From the NCBI RefSeq assembly GCF_954871325.1, contig NC_088776.1, forward strand, positions 17,546,052 through 17,610,051: 64,000 bases of DNA, written 5' to 3'. The stretch's first letter is position 1, and every line of letters begins with the position of its first letter. A model generated the notes under the pieces. The model had not been told where the DNA came from. It did not search any database and worked only from the letters and a program-made list of their open reading frames with translations. Origin of the DNA: Gordionus sp. m RMFG-2023. Taxonomy: Eukaryota > Nematomorpha > Gordioida > Chordodea > Parachordodidae. The position numbers and the translations under genes were made by a program. Shown piece by piece: positions 49,201 through 61,244 of the stretch.

Positions 49201-52200
49201 AATCAAACAGTTTCAAATTTCTGAACCCTAGTTTGAGTCCACAGCAAAGGTCAAAATATTAATTATTTTATTTTAGATTCTCCTATCCTATAAGAATAAA
49301 AACAACAATCAATCTAAAAGTGGCTTGCAAAAATATATTTATTATCATCTAAATACTTGTTCCTTAAGGACGCTGTCCAAAATATTGAGCAAAAAACTAT
49401 TAATTTGTTCACCTTCCAAAAATCCATTATCTGTTTCAAAATACAAAAATAATATCCAAATGATTTATTTTATTACTATTTTAAATAATAAAAAAAAATG
49501 ATTTATTTGACAGGAGATAGCTTTTACAATTTGAAATACATAGTTATAGAATATTTATAAGTATTAAAAGCATTTTAGAGTTTATTTATTAGTTTATATA
49601 CTTAATATAATTAAAAACTTAAACCCAGGAAAACAAGGGCTTCACTGGGCTTTTCAGTTGACCAGGTTCAAGAGGGGCTCACTTTTTTTAAAAAATTCTA
49701 TAATTATATATAATTAGAGTTAAAAAGCCTGTCAATTAACCATTCAGTCAATTGACCGAAAATATATTTGATCGAAAGTATAATTGATCGAAAACATATT
49801 CAAAAGTATAATTGATCGAAAGTATATACTTGACAGGTCAGATCGGCTTAAGCCGAATACTCCTAATTTTAATTAATTTATAACTTGCTCCTATCCTAAA
49901 CATATATAATTATATCATTAAATTATTTTTCTGGCATCCCCTCCTTTATGCACTGGTAGAATTTCCTTCTAAAAATTAAAAATAATCAAATACTCTAAAA
50001 TTTTATATCATATAAATATTATGTTTTTCTTATTAACCTGTTTAACAAATTAATTTATTTCTTGGAATTTTTGGGAAATATAATTTATAAATGATATTTT
50101 TAGATAGGAATTCGGAGTATTTTATTTTTAAATTAATATGTCGAAGTCGATATTTTATTTTTGAAATTATTAATAATTTCCAAGAAGTTTTTAGTAATAT
50201 ATTAGAAAATATATGAAATATCAAATTGGGAGATTTTAAATGAGGTTTTTCACAATTGCCTTCTAAAATGATAGGCCAAACATTTTTTCAATCAGCTGAA
50301 AAATATTAATGATTTCATTTAACATAAATTTACTCCTCATATTCTCAATTCCCGTTCAAAAAAAATAGTTATCCTTAAATTTATCTGAGCTTTGTAAAAA
50401 TAATCTATTGTAATCGTTTTCTCGTGGTTATCACTCCACATATTATGATAACATTATCTTTCCAAGAATGTCACAAATCTATTTGACTACTTTTTATGCT
50501 ATCGTTGCTAAATTATAGAAGTATCAAAGCTACCACTTAATTTATCGAGTCTTATATATTAAAATTGACCTATTTAATAGCTCGGAATTAAAATTGAAAT
50601 GGACAAAATTACTAGACTTTGAGAATAAATTCTTAGAAAAAATACTGAATGTCCGGAATTATTTTTGGATGATCAGATATAAAACAACTAATACTCAGAT
50701 TCTTAGTACTATTGATTTTAAGACAATAGTCACTATTAGCAAATCGCGGTATTACTTTTGCTTCCCGATATTGATGTCACGTTAATAAATTCGTTATATA
50801 TGATTCGTAAAATAGTTTATGTTCTTCGCTATAAAATCTTTGCTGTTACCTATTCACGATAAAAGTTTATCTGTTATATTAGCTCTAAAGAGTTCGCAGT
50901 GAGTTTTGCTGTAAAAAAATTGCGATATAGTTTTCACGTAGTATTCGCTAATGTGGATTCGCGACTGTTTCGATATAGAATCAATTCGCTATAATATCGC
51001 TATAAAAGTTTTGCGAAAATGTTTTTCTTAAAAGTGTTTAAATGATTTGTTAAATTTAAAACTAGATTGAATTTGAAAAAATTTTAAAAATCTTTGTGCA
51101 AATATTTTTTAAAAAAGAATTGTGATTTCAGTTTGAAAGATTTTTTATGCATAAAAATTACAAAAGATTTACTTATATATAAAAGATCTTTTAAAAAATA
51201 TATTTAATTTTTAGATAATTTGATGAAATCCTTCTTCTTTAACTCTGCACTACTAATCCTACGAACGAGTCACTTTTTACTAATCTATAGTAAAATTTAT
51301 GACGATATAAAATTTTGAATAATTTTAGAACCAATTGAGCCTTCGACAAATTTTTATTGTAAAATAATCATATAACATCATTGAGTACAAATATGTTCAT
51401 GTAGAATAAAATTTAATTATAAAAATAGCATTCATGCCAGGGTGCTTGATGCATCTAACAGATGCGTTTTTTGCAGTGTACGTAGATTGCTGTCATCATA
51501 CGCCTCAATTTTGATGAACAAAACTTGCAAATAGTAAAAATAGACTCGGTAAGATTCTCCCTTTCCTCCGATAGATTTTTACCTGGATATTTCTGATATA
51601 ATCTTATAGAGGATCTCAAAGTGATATAAAAAATAATTATGTTTTGACTTATCATTCCCTAATTTTTACCAACAAAGTGCTCTATTCCTAATTCAGATAA
51701 TGATGATAAAAAAAAATTTTCATGAGAAAATATTTTTTTAATAAAAATAAATAATAGGTAAAAAAAAATTATTATTTGCAAGAGCGCCTAAATATACAAA
51801 TTTTGACATTTACCACACCATCAATATTTACAAATATGTAGTATTCCAGGGTTAAGAAAAATCTTCAAGGATTACCCTCAAAAAATTTTTGAAATTTAAA
51901 ACAATAAATATTTTATAATTTCAAAATAATTTTTTGACCAAAATATCCATTAAAGATCTGTAAATTCAGGCCCTCAATATCCCGCCTCCGGCCCGAACGG
52001 GCTCAAGCCCTATTTTTTAAAAATAATTTTGGTTCGGGTTGGATCGGGCATAATATTTCTTTAAAAAATTCTGGCCGGACTGAGCCTATATTCTTAAATA
52101 TGATATGATATCATTAATTTTTGTAAAGTAATAAATATTTTTAAAATCGCTTGAGGGTGCTAATATTTTTCATTTATAGTATTTATTTTTAGAATTAAAA

Positions 52201-53580
52201 AAATTAAATTTTACTTTGTTCAAATAAATTCAGGCCGGGCGGACTAATTTTTATTCGGATCGGGAATTTCGAGACAAATAAAATAAATTCATTCAGAATC
52301 AGGGTGGACAAATTTTTTTAAAAAAATTTGTAGTAAGCCGGGCTTGAAAATACGCCCGATGCAGATATTTTTTGGCGGGGGTGGTATTTTATTTTTTTTT
52401 CGGGGAATTATTTTCTGGGATTTTTTTTCCAGGGGAAATATTTCCTCCAGCCGTCTTATTAGTGGTAAAATTTAAATAAAAATGCTAATTATATATCATA
52501 AGAAATTAAATTATTTTAACTATTAATATTGAACTGTAAAATTAAAATATTTTAAAGATTCTCATCAGTCAAATTATTTTTATAATGAAAACGAATAAGA
52601 TTTATACATAAGAATAGTGATACAAAATTGCTTCATTTGAGCCGATTTTTGAAAACGGCTAACTCATTATTTTATCAAAAAAAATATTTCGCAAGTTTAA
52701 GGATTTTTGTCATAGATGGCACAAAGGTTTGTACATCTATTAGCGAAATCTCGAAGCCTAGGCAATATTTTTCTGGGTAAAATATTTGAGTTAGCCATTT
52801 TTAAAAATCGTCTCAAATGGAGCTATTGTGCATCACTACGTGAGAATACTTCTATACTCTAACTTTAATAGCTAGCACCGCCAAGCAACATAAAAAAGAA
52901 TCTTATAATTTATTGATATGTATCAATAAAATTAGATTGATAACTTCAAAACATTTAAAATATCAATAGGTTCAAACCGCTTCACAGACCGACTAAAGGA
53001 ATTCAGTTCAGGTTCGGATGACAAAAATTTTACCGGTTCATCAGTTTGATGAATAACGGTTAAGATAAGTTTAACAGCTCGTTTCAGGTTTGGTTTGGAT
53101 CCCTTGTAAAAACTCTTCCTTTTTACAATATTTAGTTGTTCAAAAAACGCTTTTCTCAAACCAGAAGAATTTCTAAGCGGGCTAAATTTAAGAATCTGCT
53201 GGTATTCAAATTTAAAAAATGATATTTTTACAATACTTTTGTTTTAAAACATTTAATATTCCATAATATTGTGGAATTTTTTTAAAAATATTTATTTTCC
53301 ACTTTTATAAATTCTAACCCGCTTGCCTTTCTTAACTATCATTTTGTAAATTATACATCTTTTTATATCAATTTATAAATGATATTTGTAATATATATTT
53401 ATTACTATCTTTATCATAGTTTTTCCAACATTGCGTAAATTCGGCCGCAGTTAAAGAATTACATAGACTTCTGAGCTTACCAATCAATATTGGGTTTATA
53501 TTTGATCTTTTATAAAACGTTTTTTTGAAAGGACGAAATATAAAATTTTTGTTGAATTTAGATTTTGAAATATGATCCAT
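40234..53580 (-). CDS. six-EF-hand calcium-binding protein, secretagogin/calbindin-like, at least 12 exons
   Basis: Cytosolic calcium sensor/buffer of the calbindin-secretagogin family. Minus-strand exons: 53406-53580, 49357-49430, 48790-48879, 48642-48728, 47847-47900, 47720-47800, 41041-41096, 40943-40982, 40813-40846, 40690-40758, 40234-40368. Nearly all are GT-AG and phase-matched, giving about 297 aa. Loops: EF1 DKDNNGFLEGEQ (56-67, spliced across exons 1/2); EF2 DSNNNSKIELCE (102-113); EF3 lost its acidic ligands (HAGYKNTMSLNE); EF4 DKDQDGSLSFGE (192-203); EF5 DKDMDGTISGNE (spliced); EF6 DKNKDGQFQKEE, then ALWLGVENK at the end, like secretagogin's ALCLGL. EENFLSIFRR matches the family's ENFLLLFR linker. 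The junction 40943/40846 is not phase-matched: a short exon is missing or a very short intron (28 bp) is used. The 6.6 kb intron hosts a hAT element and a MITE. Confidence 0.88.
42222..42640. mobile_element. hAT-type MITE CAGTGGCGTAGCTA with 8-bp target duplication
   Basis: Perfect terminal inverted repeats CAGTGGCGTAGCTA / TAGCTACGCCACTG. TGTCATAT flanks both ends (42214-42221, 42641-42648), an 8-bp duplication. Inside are GC-rich words GGGCCTTCGGCCC and GGCCTTCGGCCGGG that form short hairpins. 419 bp, non-coding, in the large intron of the calbindin-like gene. Relatives: 57249-57701 and fragments near 53994, 58771 and 61245. Confidence 0.85.
43825..43920. repeat. GTAAC/GTTAC repeat patch and poly-G run
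   Basis: AAAGTAACGATAAACATA, AAAGTAACACGTTACTTT and TAGTAACACC resemble the 13.0 kb repeat; a 13-base G run follows at about 43906. Intronic. Confidence 0.4.
44204..47543 (+). mobile_element. hAT transposon copy B, end to end, with inverted partial transposase copy
   Basis: Whole insertion: TTTGTGAG flanks both ends (44196-44203 and 47544-47551), the hAT-type 8-bp duplication. Ends are CAGAGTAGCCATGTC and (inverted) CAGGGTTGCCAAGTC; subterminal CTCCCGCAA repeats lie inside both. The plus strand 44480-46065 encodes a hAT transposase in pieces: 44943-45299 (CADNASVNFGK, IDCICHILHDSC, LEWYELLRYVPIR), 45342-45746 (AEAYLGLVSHVGN) and the dimerisation end SSERIFSLMRTAW near 45920. Between about 46140 and 47060 the minus strand carries a second copy of the N-terminal half plus a short central part, e.g. 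LTDASNKGN. Stops and frame changes make it inactive. It sits in an intron of the calbindin-like gene, opposite to its transcription. Confidence 0.9.
48075..48430. repeat. GC-island repeat, GGGCGGGTTAAAAAATATT variant
   Basis: Starts AGAGGTCTGCAATGGG, then repeats AGGCAGCTGA.GGGCGGGTTAAAAAATATT twice in tandem, and later GGCGAGCGGGTGGG and GGGGGCGGGGTTCG between A/T runs. It lies in an intron of the calbindin-like gene. Confidence 0.5.
49015..49240. repeat. dispersed repeat, copy 2
   Basis: Same ordered words as 35885-36245 (GATTCTATTTAGC, GGTCCGAA, TCTGTTTGG, TTTCTGAACCC). Intronic in the calbindin-like gene, about 120 bp from its exon 2. Confidence 0.5.
50800..51020. repeat. degenerate TTCGCTATAAAA tandem repeat
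   Basis: TTCGCTATAAAATC, TTCACGATAAAAG, GTTCGCAG, ATTCGCTAATG, AATTCGCTATAATATCG and CGCTATAAAAGTTTTGCG recur over about 200 bases. The unit resembles that of the 3.25 kb minisatellite (TTCTCTATAAAA) with C/G changes and is far more decayed. It lies in intron 1 of the calbindin-like gene. Confidence 0.5.
51957..52375. repeat. GC-island periodic repeat
   Basis: GATCTGTAAATTCAGGCCC, GGCCCGAACGGGC, TTGGATCGGGC, CAGGCCGGGCGGAC and AAGCCGGGCTTG are separated by A/T runs. Intron 1 of the calbindin-like gene. Confidence 0.5.
52616..52845. repeat. GGCTAACTCA foldback element
   Basis: Inverted ends TGATACAAAATTGCTTCATTTGAGCCGATTTTTGAAAACGG split as ATTTGAGCCGATTTTTG at left and AAAAATCGTCTCAAAT at right, with GGCTAACTCA / TGAGTTAGCC inner stems. 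The interior shares TTAGCGAAATCTCGAAGCCTA with the 38954 copy. Outer words GTGATAC / GCATCAC suggest a longer stem. Confidence 0.65.
52930..53165. repeat. unclassified degenerate repeat, GGTTCGGA / ACCGGTTCATC words
   Basis: Between exon 1 and exon 2 of the calbindin-like gene, words such as GGTTCAAACCGCTTC, TCAGGTTCGGATG and TTTACCGGTTCATC give a more balanced composition and an open minus-strand frame of 75 codons. No domain is recognisable, and the GGTTC/GAACC alternation suggests a decayed repeat rather than an exon. Confidence 0.3.
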
Positions 53581-53993
53581 TTTAAAAAAAATCGAAATTG
53601 ATTTATCCTATTTTAAAATAAATTATATTTGGTAAAATTCGATGATATAAAAACACAAAAAAAAATTCATCTACTAGTTGTAATGAGTATTGATTATTTT
53701 TTGTAATTTTCAATACCAAAAAAAAGTGATATCTAGTGAATTTTAATTATTATTTACGTAATATGTCTCACATTTGTAAACAAAATAAAGTAAGGAAAAG
53801 TGTTAGCACGGGAATACGTATATATGCCTAAAACGAACAAATCCATTATTAATGGTTTCTTTTTACGATAGTAAAAATGTGAAACGTGTCAAAAATTTAA
53901 GGATGCCAAATATAGAAAAATATAAAAAATTTTTTTTAATAGATTATAATTATAGAATGGTTAATGTATATTATATGTTAATTGTGGCTTGTC

Positions 53994-54250
53994 ATCGATT
54001 GATGACGTAGATCAGTAGCGTAACTAGGAGGGGATTACTCAGGGGCTTGAGTCCCCTGAAATATTTGAAGAGCCCCGTCAAAAAATTTTTTTATGCCACT
54101 AAAAAAAGAAGGTAATTTTGGATAATGTGAGCTAAAAAAAAAGGTAATTTTGGATTATGTTAGTTAAAATAAAAAAATAAATGTTGAAAATAATTTGAAA
54201 CTTTTTTTTGAGCCTCCTGATTGTAAAGGCTAGTGACGCCCCTGACGTTG
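53994..54250. repeat. 'gagcccc' MITE, CAGTAGCGTAACTA ends
   Basis: Starts CAGTAGCGTAACTAGGAG, continues GGGGCTTGAGTCCCCTGAAATATTTG and AGAGCCCCGTC, and ends GCTAGTGACGCCCCTGA. An AAAAGGTAATTTTGGAT word is tandemly doubled at about 54105-54150. Related to 37615-37790 and 58771-58900. Confidence 0.6.
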
Positions 54251-54550
54251 ATAGTCTATTTTGAACGATATAATGGAGTGATATGTTTCTTAGATTTTAT
54301 GGTTTAATTATTTTTTTAAAAAACTATTGGAATAGCGATTAGTAGAATATAAGGCCTCATTTATAGTGAACGCGTTATGTTCAAGCGTTGCGTTATTCAA
54401 CGCAGTCTTATTACAAAATTAAGCCATCAAATAGGTGTAAATTTATAAATATGAAGCATTTTAATGATGACGCTATGAAACTTGAAAAACATATGTTGCG
54501 ATGCGTTGATAAAAAATATTCGATACGATTATAAAATAACTAACTAATAA

Positions 54551-54710
54551 CCCATCAAGAATGACGGATTTGAGGGGTAATTAGCTTGTTTATATGGTAC
54601 TAAATATATTTTATTAATATATTTTAAAAAAATATTAAAATTTAGGAGAAAAAGAGGTAAAGATATTCCTAATTTAAAGTATGTATTGATGATCCGTCCT
54701 TCTTGATAGG
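54551..54710. mobile_element. short MITE, CATCAAGAATGACGGAT inverted ends
   Basis: CCCATCAAGAATGACGGAT at left and ATCCGTCCTTCTTGATAGG at right are inverted copies around a 120-base AT-rich core. A related hairpin CCCGTCAAAATGACGGG occurs at about 54770. No target duplication resolved. Confidence 0.6.
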
Positions 54711-55009
54711 CAAAATGAAAAATATATGACTAAGAGTACCAGAGCTCCCACTAGTCAGCATTATTGAACCCGTCAAAATGACGGGGAATGAGAATTTTCT
54801 CCTTTCTCTTATGATAGTTGTTACCTGTTATTTGAAAATAATATCCAATTTTTATTCTTTATAATCCCCTCCCCCCTTCAGGCCAGGTCCAATCCATTAA
54901 AACTAAGTGTAAATGCTATGTTTTGAGCCAAAATATATTTAAAGCTTTTACTTGATACCCATATCAATATTATTTGTTAAAATATTACTAATCATCTATG
55001 CCTATTATT

Positions 55010-55450
55010 TAATATTGAAAAAATTCACAAGCAAGGTCCAAGTCCATAATAATTTTGAAAAAAATATCATAGTAATTTTGGTAATTGAGAACTGGAATAA
55101 AATATGGGCTTTGGTTTTTTGATCAGGCCGAGCCCAGGCCTGCAAAAAAATTTGTTTTAGGTCAATGTCTGATCCATAGTTAATAATAAAAAAATTCCCA
55201 ACCGTCCAAGCTGATAATAATTTGAAAAATTTTCCCCAAGCCCAGCCCAATATAATTTATAAAAATATTTTCCAAGCCCAGCCCGACGCATTATAAATTT
55301 AAAAAATTTTTCTCAAACCTGGCCAACCGATAATAATAAAAAAAAATTTTCAGCTTCCAATAAAAAATATTTTCCAAGCCCAACCCGACCCATTATAATT
55401 TTAAAAAAATTTTCTCCTGATCAACCTATAATAATTTTGGAATTGTTTTC
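55010..55450. repeat. GC-island periodic repeat, CCAAGCCCAGCCC variant
   Basis: At least eight units of about 45-60 bases, each with CCAAGCCCAGCCCGACC or CTCAAACCTGGCCAACC followed by an A/T-rich spacer such as ATAATTTATAAAAATATTTT. It gives spurious open frames on the minus strand. It is the most regular array of the family in the window. Confidence 0.65.
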
Positions 55451-55555
55451 AAGCCTGTTCCAATATAATAGATAAATATTGATATATTTAAATTACTTTA
55501 TCATATTCATATATAAGAATAATTATATTACAAAATTTAATATAGAGGGGGGGGG

Positions 55556-55625
55556 GTGACTGGAAAGAGCTTTTGACTAACGAACGTTAAGTCATTGGTT
55601 CGAATCTCGTTGATGTAATTTCTTG
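55556..55625 (+). other. tRNA-like sequence (possible SINE head)
   Basis: TGACTGGAAAGAGC resembles a poorly matched A box and GGTTCGAATCTC is a perfect tRNA B box 48 bases later, with a possible anticodon stem TGACT..AGTCA between. A complete acceptor stem is not evident, so this is a tRNA-derived repeat or degenerate tRNA rather than a tRNA gene. A G run precedes it. Confidence 0.3.
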
Positions 55626-55929
55626 AATACGGCGAAATTATTATATTTATTTATATATTGAGATCCGATCAAATTATTAATGAAAAATTCTTTTTTTATT
55701 TTTAATTTTAGAGTAAATTCTAATTTTATAAGAAAATCTTATATTTGAATATAAAATTATAATTAAATAGGGGGGGGGGGGTGTATAAAGAGAGTCGCCA
55801 TCATCGAAGGCGGCAATAACCGGCACAATAACATCATTTTTTATGAAATACGCTTGAAATTATTACATTTAATAAATGCTAATTGATTTTTTTTAAGAAA
55901 AGAAAAAAATTATTAAAAATAAAATATAT

Positions 55930-57240
55930 ACTAATATTTATAGCCAGGGGTATATCCAATGGGAGGGGTAGGGGAAAAGAAGAAGAGACCCCCCCCCCTC
56001 ATAGCATTGAAAAAATATAAAAGGACTCAGGCGCGTGGAAAAAGGGAGAAATCTCGAAATATAAAAGAGCTTTATGAATTGTTATTTACAAAGTATTACA
56101 CATAAAAGGTTATATTATATTTTAAATATTAGTAAATAATTTAAATATTTATTTCATATATATTAATATTTTATCTCACGAAATTTAAAATTATTTTCTT
56201 ATATTTTTTAAACGTTTAACATTGATGAATATAATAAAATTTTATCAACCAAAAATAATTCTATTTTATTTATTTCTACTAATATAGAAAATTTCAAGAG
56301 TGTTGAAATGTTCAGATATATCAAATAGACAAAATTTACTGAATATAATTATTTTCTGAGACTTCTTATGATGCAGGAAAAAAAACTGCAAAACGCCTGC
56401 ACGACATAATGAAGTCTTCAACATCAAGCTGTTACAATATTTTTTGGATCTAGAAGAATCTATTCTTTATGTCTTTGAAAAAATATTAGTATCACCCGTA
56501 ACACATATTTCATCTTACGCAGATACATTATTATATATAATATGATTGCCGATTTTTTTTATTGAAATGTATTAAAAAATTATTTCACAACAATTTTATG
56601 CAATATTTTTATGAGAATCGCGAATATTATTATATTACAACTTTGAAGACCAAAAGATAATATCGATCAGAATTTTCTCGAGATTTATGTAAATGTTGAG
56701 GTGAAAGCGAAATTATATTATTATGATTTTGAGATTCACAAGCCTCGACTTTACCGACAAAATCGTTCTGATATTAACGTGGACTCAATTGAGGATCATT
56801 ATAATATAAGCGTTTTTATTTTACTTATGGATTATTGACTCAATTTAATGACCGATTTGTGATGACTCTATCCAATTTACAAATACTATATCTTATATTT
56901 CACCCTGATCTCCGAATATATCAAATCTTGATATTGAAAAATTAAATATTTAACTAAAACATTCTGATGTTTATAATTTTGTAAAAATACTACTATTAAA
57001 TTAAAATCATAATGATGTATTTGGTTTATAATTTGTTATATTTGTAACAATAAAATTATTAATTAAAGATAAAAATAAAAATAAAATATATCTTTATAAA
57101 GATCAATATAAAATATATCAATAATTAAAGATAAATATAGAATATGCCAGTAATTAAAGATAATATAAAATATGTCCTTAATACTACTAATTATCCAAAG
57201 TTTCATTAAATATTATGATTATCAAAAAAAAGGTGCAAAA
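55930..57240. other. gene-free stretch
   Basis: A G/C-run MITE fragment (CCAGGGGTATATCCAATGGG.. GACCCCCCCCCCTC) at 55935-56045, then plain AT-rich sequence with a few repeated TAAAGATAAAAATA words near 57060-57180. No coding resemblance. Confidence 0.4.
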
Positions 57241-57248
57241 GTAAAAAT

Positions 57249-57701
57249 CGGTGGCGTAGCTAAGAATTTTCCTCAGAGGGGGCCCATACATATAAAATCC
57301 TAGGGGGCTTCGCCCCCCCCAGACCCCTCTTTAACGGGCCTTCGATCCTTTGGCCGAAGGCCGGGTTTATCTTAAAAATCATATTTGTTTTTCTTATAAT
57401 TTAAAAGTCCTAGAATTATTGATCATTTTAATTAGTATTGTTAAACGGCTCGATTTGAGCCGATTTTTGTAAACAGCTAACTCAATATTTTAGCCAAAAA
57501 TATATTGATCAAGCCTAGAGATTTCACGAATAATGTCTAAACCTTTGTAACATCCATGAATAATACTATCCAGAATAATTTCAATAGTTATCCTTCCACA
57601 AACATCAAAATCAGAAAAATATAAATATTCATGGTAAAAAAAATTTGTTCTGGGTGGGGGGGGTCCAAACCACCTCCCCCCTTCCCGTATCTACGCCACT
57701 G
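57249..57701. mobile_element. hAT-type MITE CGGTGGCGTAGCTA, carrying a nested foldback fragment
   Basis: Ends CGGTGGCGTAGCTAAG / ATCTACGCCACTG and interior GGGCCTTCG..GGCCGAAGGCCGGG match the 42222-42640 element. At 57436-57560 a truncated GTTGTTAAACGGCTCG foldback element (left half only) interrupts it, giving the relative order of insertion. No perfect target duplication. Confidence 0.7.
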
Positions 57702-60500
57702 AAGTAGTTTTTTATTTTTCATTGTTATTTATATTACCGCAGAATTATATAACAAACTCAAATTTATCTTACGAATTTTTATTTTATACTTTTGTAATTA
57801 ATGTTTAAGAAAATCATTTGGGTAATATTTTATTAATTAATGTATAAAAATTAAACACCTTTCTAACAACAGAATAGAAGGGCAAATGTCATACCTTCAT
57901 TTACATTTATAGCACACTCTTTGAGCTTTATTTTTTGAAAATTACATTAATTCTAGTTAATCCTTTAACATTAAAATGTTTCGGATGTCATATAAGGATT
58001 TATATCAAATAATTTACATCAGCGCTTTATGCCTAATTTATCAAATAATACAATAAATAAATCTTTTTATATTAATAATTTTTTCATGGTGTCATATATA
58101 ATCATGCTTTTATAATCCTTAACTTAATTTTTACCTATATTTATATTAAGGGGTATATATTTTTTGAAAGCAGTAACTAAGTCATGTAATATACTTTTGT
58201 GCAATTCAAATTTTTATAATCTATAAAGTTTATGGATCAATAATATTATATATTGCACAAAGTAATACATATAGTTATATAATTATCATAAAATAAAATA
58301 TAAGCTTAAGGTGATTGTATCATTTTTCTTTAAAATATTAAATATTTACTTTCAATTAATATCCCTTTTACATCTTAAATAACTTAAGTCTGTTTTTATT
58401 ATCAATGATTGTTCAAAGAAAGTTAAGATAGTACAGTTTCAATAGTTATAAACGCATTTCATATATAATCTAATCTTAATCTTATATCATTATTACATAT
58501 AAAATAGCATTATGTCATGTAAAATTCTTGTGGAATTTTTATTTGAAAGCAGTTTTTATATTCTTCTATTATCAAAATAGGTAAGTAAGAAGCTTGTCAC
58601 ATTTTATTTGCCTTTCTCAAATAACAACTTTATTCTCTATGATATCTATGACAATATATTTTAATATATATTTAGATATTCCTGAAAAATATTTTAATTT
58701 TTCATTACCAACTACCTGTCAAGTTCAATAAATATTTTATGTTAATTTTTTTTATCAAGTGTAATTAAAACAGTGGCGTCGCTGGGGGGGGGGGGGAAGC
58801 GCAGGGGCTCGAGCCCCCTGAAAAATTGGAATAGCTCCCTGAAGCAAAAATTTTTTTTTAATGACTCCTTAATATCCCCTTGAACTAAAAATAAATTTTT
58901 TTAATTGCTCTGAACAATTTCTTTTATAATTCTATTGAGTTATATATAGATTTAATTTAATTTTATTATTTAATAATTAATAAGACTATCTAAATTTTTA
59001 TTAAATTAATACTATTTTAATTATGATTAGATTAATACATATAAATTATATTTTTACTATGTCAGCTTGCGATCAAATTCTGTGTTAAAAATATATCAAT
59101 ATCACTCACTAAATATTAATTTAGTATTAACAGTTGAATCTTAATTGACTTTTATTATTTAAATTATTATATAACCCTAATTAAATTAATATAATCATTT
59201 ATAATTGAGAATTAACAAATTTAATTGTAATTAGCCGAATACATCACTAATCAACTATGATTTTTAAATTTAATTATCATGTCTCTTTCTAAAATTATTT
59301 TCAAGGTCCAAATCCAAATAAGTATAAGAGATTTATTTATAAAAAGTAAGTAGACATATAGTTTATAATCCTCAATTATATATAATTATTTATAAAATAT
59401 TAGGTAAAATGCCACTTTTGCAGAGGTATTTGACAGTTTTATAATATATTACAGTTAATATTTTTAAAATTTTCCTAATCAATACTTTTGATAATAAATA
59501 TAAGTAACAATTTGCATTCAACTATTTAACACCATCTATTTATTTAAAATATTATTATAATTAAGCATCTTATTATTCATTCCATAATGGATGTAATAAA
59601 TTAGATATCTTTTCTTTTTTTACTTTTTGAAAAACAGTTTTGAGTTAAATTTTTAATACGAATATATTTTCGATATAATTACAAACTACTATTATTTTAA
59701 GATATAATATACCAACTATAGAGATGGTGCTACATAAAAAATATTATTTCTGCATTTGTCTTGTATTGTTTTAATTATTTATGTTAGTTTATTTTATATG
59801 CATAATATAATAAATGACAAAATATGAAATTCGGAGTAATTGTTTAGAGTTAGCAAATTTTAAAAAGTATAATATATTAATATAAAACCCGGCCGCCCAC
59901 AAATTGAGGGTATGGGGGCTAAGCCCCCCATAAAAATTTTTTAATTGAGCCCCCTGAGATTGTAAAGGCTAACGACACCTCTGAATTAAAAGTGATTTTT
60001 CTCAAAAAACCGATTTTTAATGCTTTTTTTATCAATAGCAAACATAAAATATATATTTGTTAAATATTAAGAAACATTTATAATAAAATAACATATTTTT
60101 ATTCAATATAATTTATGTGATGAAGTATAGATGCGAATAGACCTGGATATATAAATGTTTTATTTGATAGCAATGATATATCATTGTTTGAGAGACAATT
60201 TAATTCAAGTAGGAATATATCAAACAACAACTCTAAACAAAGAAATAATAAAAGTTATATTTCATATTGAGAATCATATTTTTTGCTCTCCTTGTTTCTT
60301 TTTACAACCCTTTATATATGATATTTATTTAATATAATAAATAAAACAATAATAACAACAACGTTATCAATTTTAAATTAATCAATCAAAGTGTTAACAA
60401 AATAATAAAAGAAACTAAGTTAATAGATAATATAATGTAAAATAAAAGAAATAATAAAGAATCAGTCGACAAAGTAACATTCCATCCTCCAAAGGAATCC
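57702..60500. other. long gene-free stretch with MITE fragments
   Basis: Almost pure A/T with no coding resemblance. 58771-58870 is a 'gagcccc' MITE fragment (CAGTGGCGTCGCTGGGG.. GGGGCTCGAGCCCCCTG), and 59885-59985 another (GGGGGCTAAGCCCCCC.. GAGCCCCCTGAGATTG.. AACGACACCTCTG). Confidence 0.5.
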
Positions 60501-61050
60501 CGCTTAGGTTTTAATGGATATGTTGAGTGGACTAAAAACGTTTAATCATTATTCTTACTGGTTCCTTGATAAAATTTCTGTTTTTCCCAAGACCATTTTC
60601 CTGGGTTATTGTATTTGGTACTTTGCCCACTGGTTTTGCTGCCACACAATATGCCATTAATGTTCATGATATGATCTTCTAAAGAAGTCTATTTTAGTAA
60701 ATTTCCTGCCCTTGACTAACTTTGCAATCAGAATGTTTATATTGGGTATGAGCAGGGTTTATGTCTTTATAATCAGCGCACAACCTCGTGGTGCCGTCGC
60801 TATGGACTTGCCCATCTGTCATGAGATAGAGGCTCTATGATATTATCCTTTCAGACGTCCAACTCACGAGTCATTGCATCAATCCTGGCAGAGGGCACTT
60901 TCCTAGAGGGTATGATTCTAGGCACGGCGTCATGCATCAAGTGAATCTTCACTTGCCTGAACATTTTGGGATTGTTGGAGCGTGTTGACTCAAGGTATTT
61001 TTTTATATTCAAAATCACCTTCATAGCTCTGTTGTACCTACAACGTTTAG
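60500..61050 (-). mobile_element. LTR-retrotransposon fossil, Ty3/gypsy-like reverse transcriptase region
   Basis: Short minus-strand words match the opening of gypsy-type reverse transcriptase, including a PRIIPSRKVP block near 60910-60930 and a following region with GTTRLCADY-like character near 60770-60800. Only this part of pol is seen; no terminal repeats or other genes. Clearly broken, several breaks, old. Confidence 0.6.
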
Positions 61051-61244
61051 AGGGCGAATGATTTCTTATACTTGTTTGGAATAAATTATTACCATGCTTT
61101 TATATAAATGTATATACAAGTAATTTATTATATTTTAGATAAATTAATAAAAATATATTTCATATTTGTTCCAGGCTTATTTTTTTATTAAAATTACCCT
61201 CCTATCTTGTAAAAAGATTTTATGACTAAATATAGACTAAAGTA

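Noticed and set aside
51455-51655. 66-codon minus-strand ORF with a Cys/Lys-rich end (FTICKFCSS)
   Set aside because: Considered as an exon of the calbindin-like gene, but the phase, position and sequence do not fit the EF1-EF2 linker, which is explained by 49357-49430.
52932-53159. 75-codon minus-strand ORF in intron 1 of the calbindin-like gene
   Set aside because: No resemblance to the family; the EF1 loop is completed by the exon at 49357-49430. More likely a repeat.
55005-55250. 81-codon minus-strand ORF
   Set aside because: Runs through the GC-island repeat; its periodic residues follow the DNA repeat.
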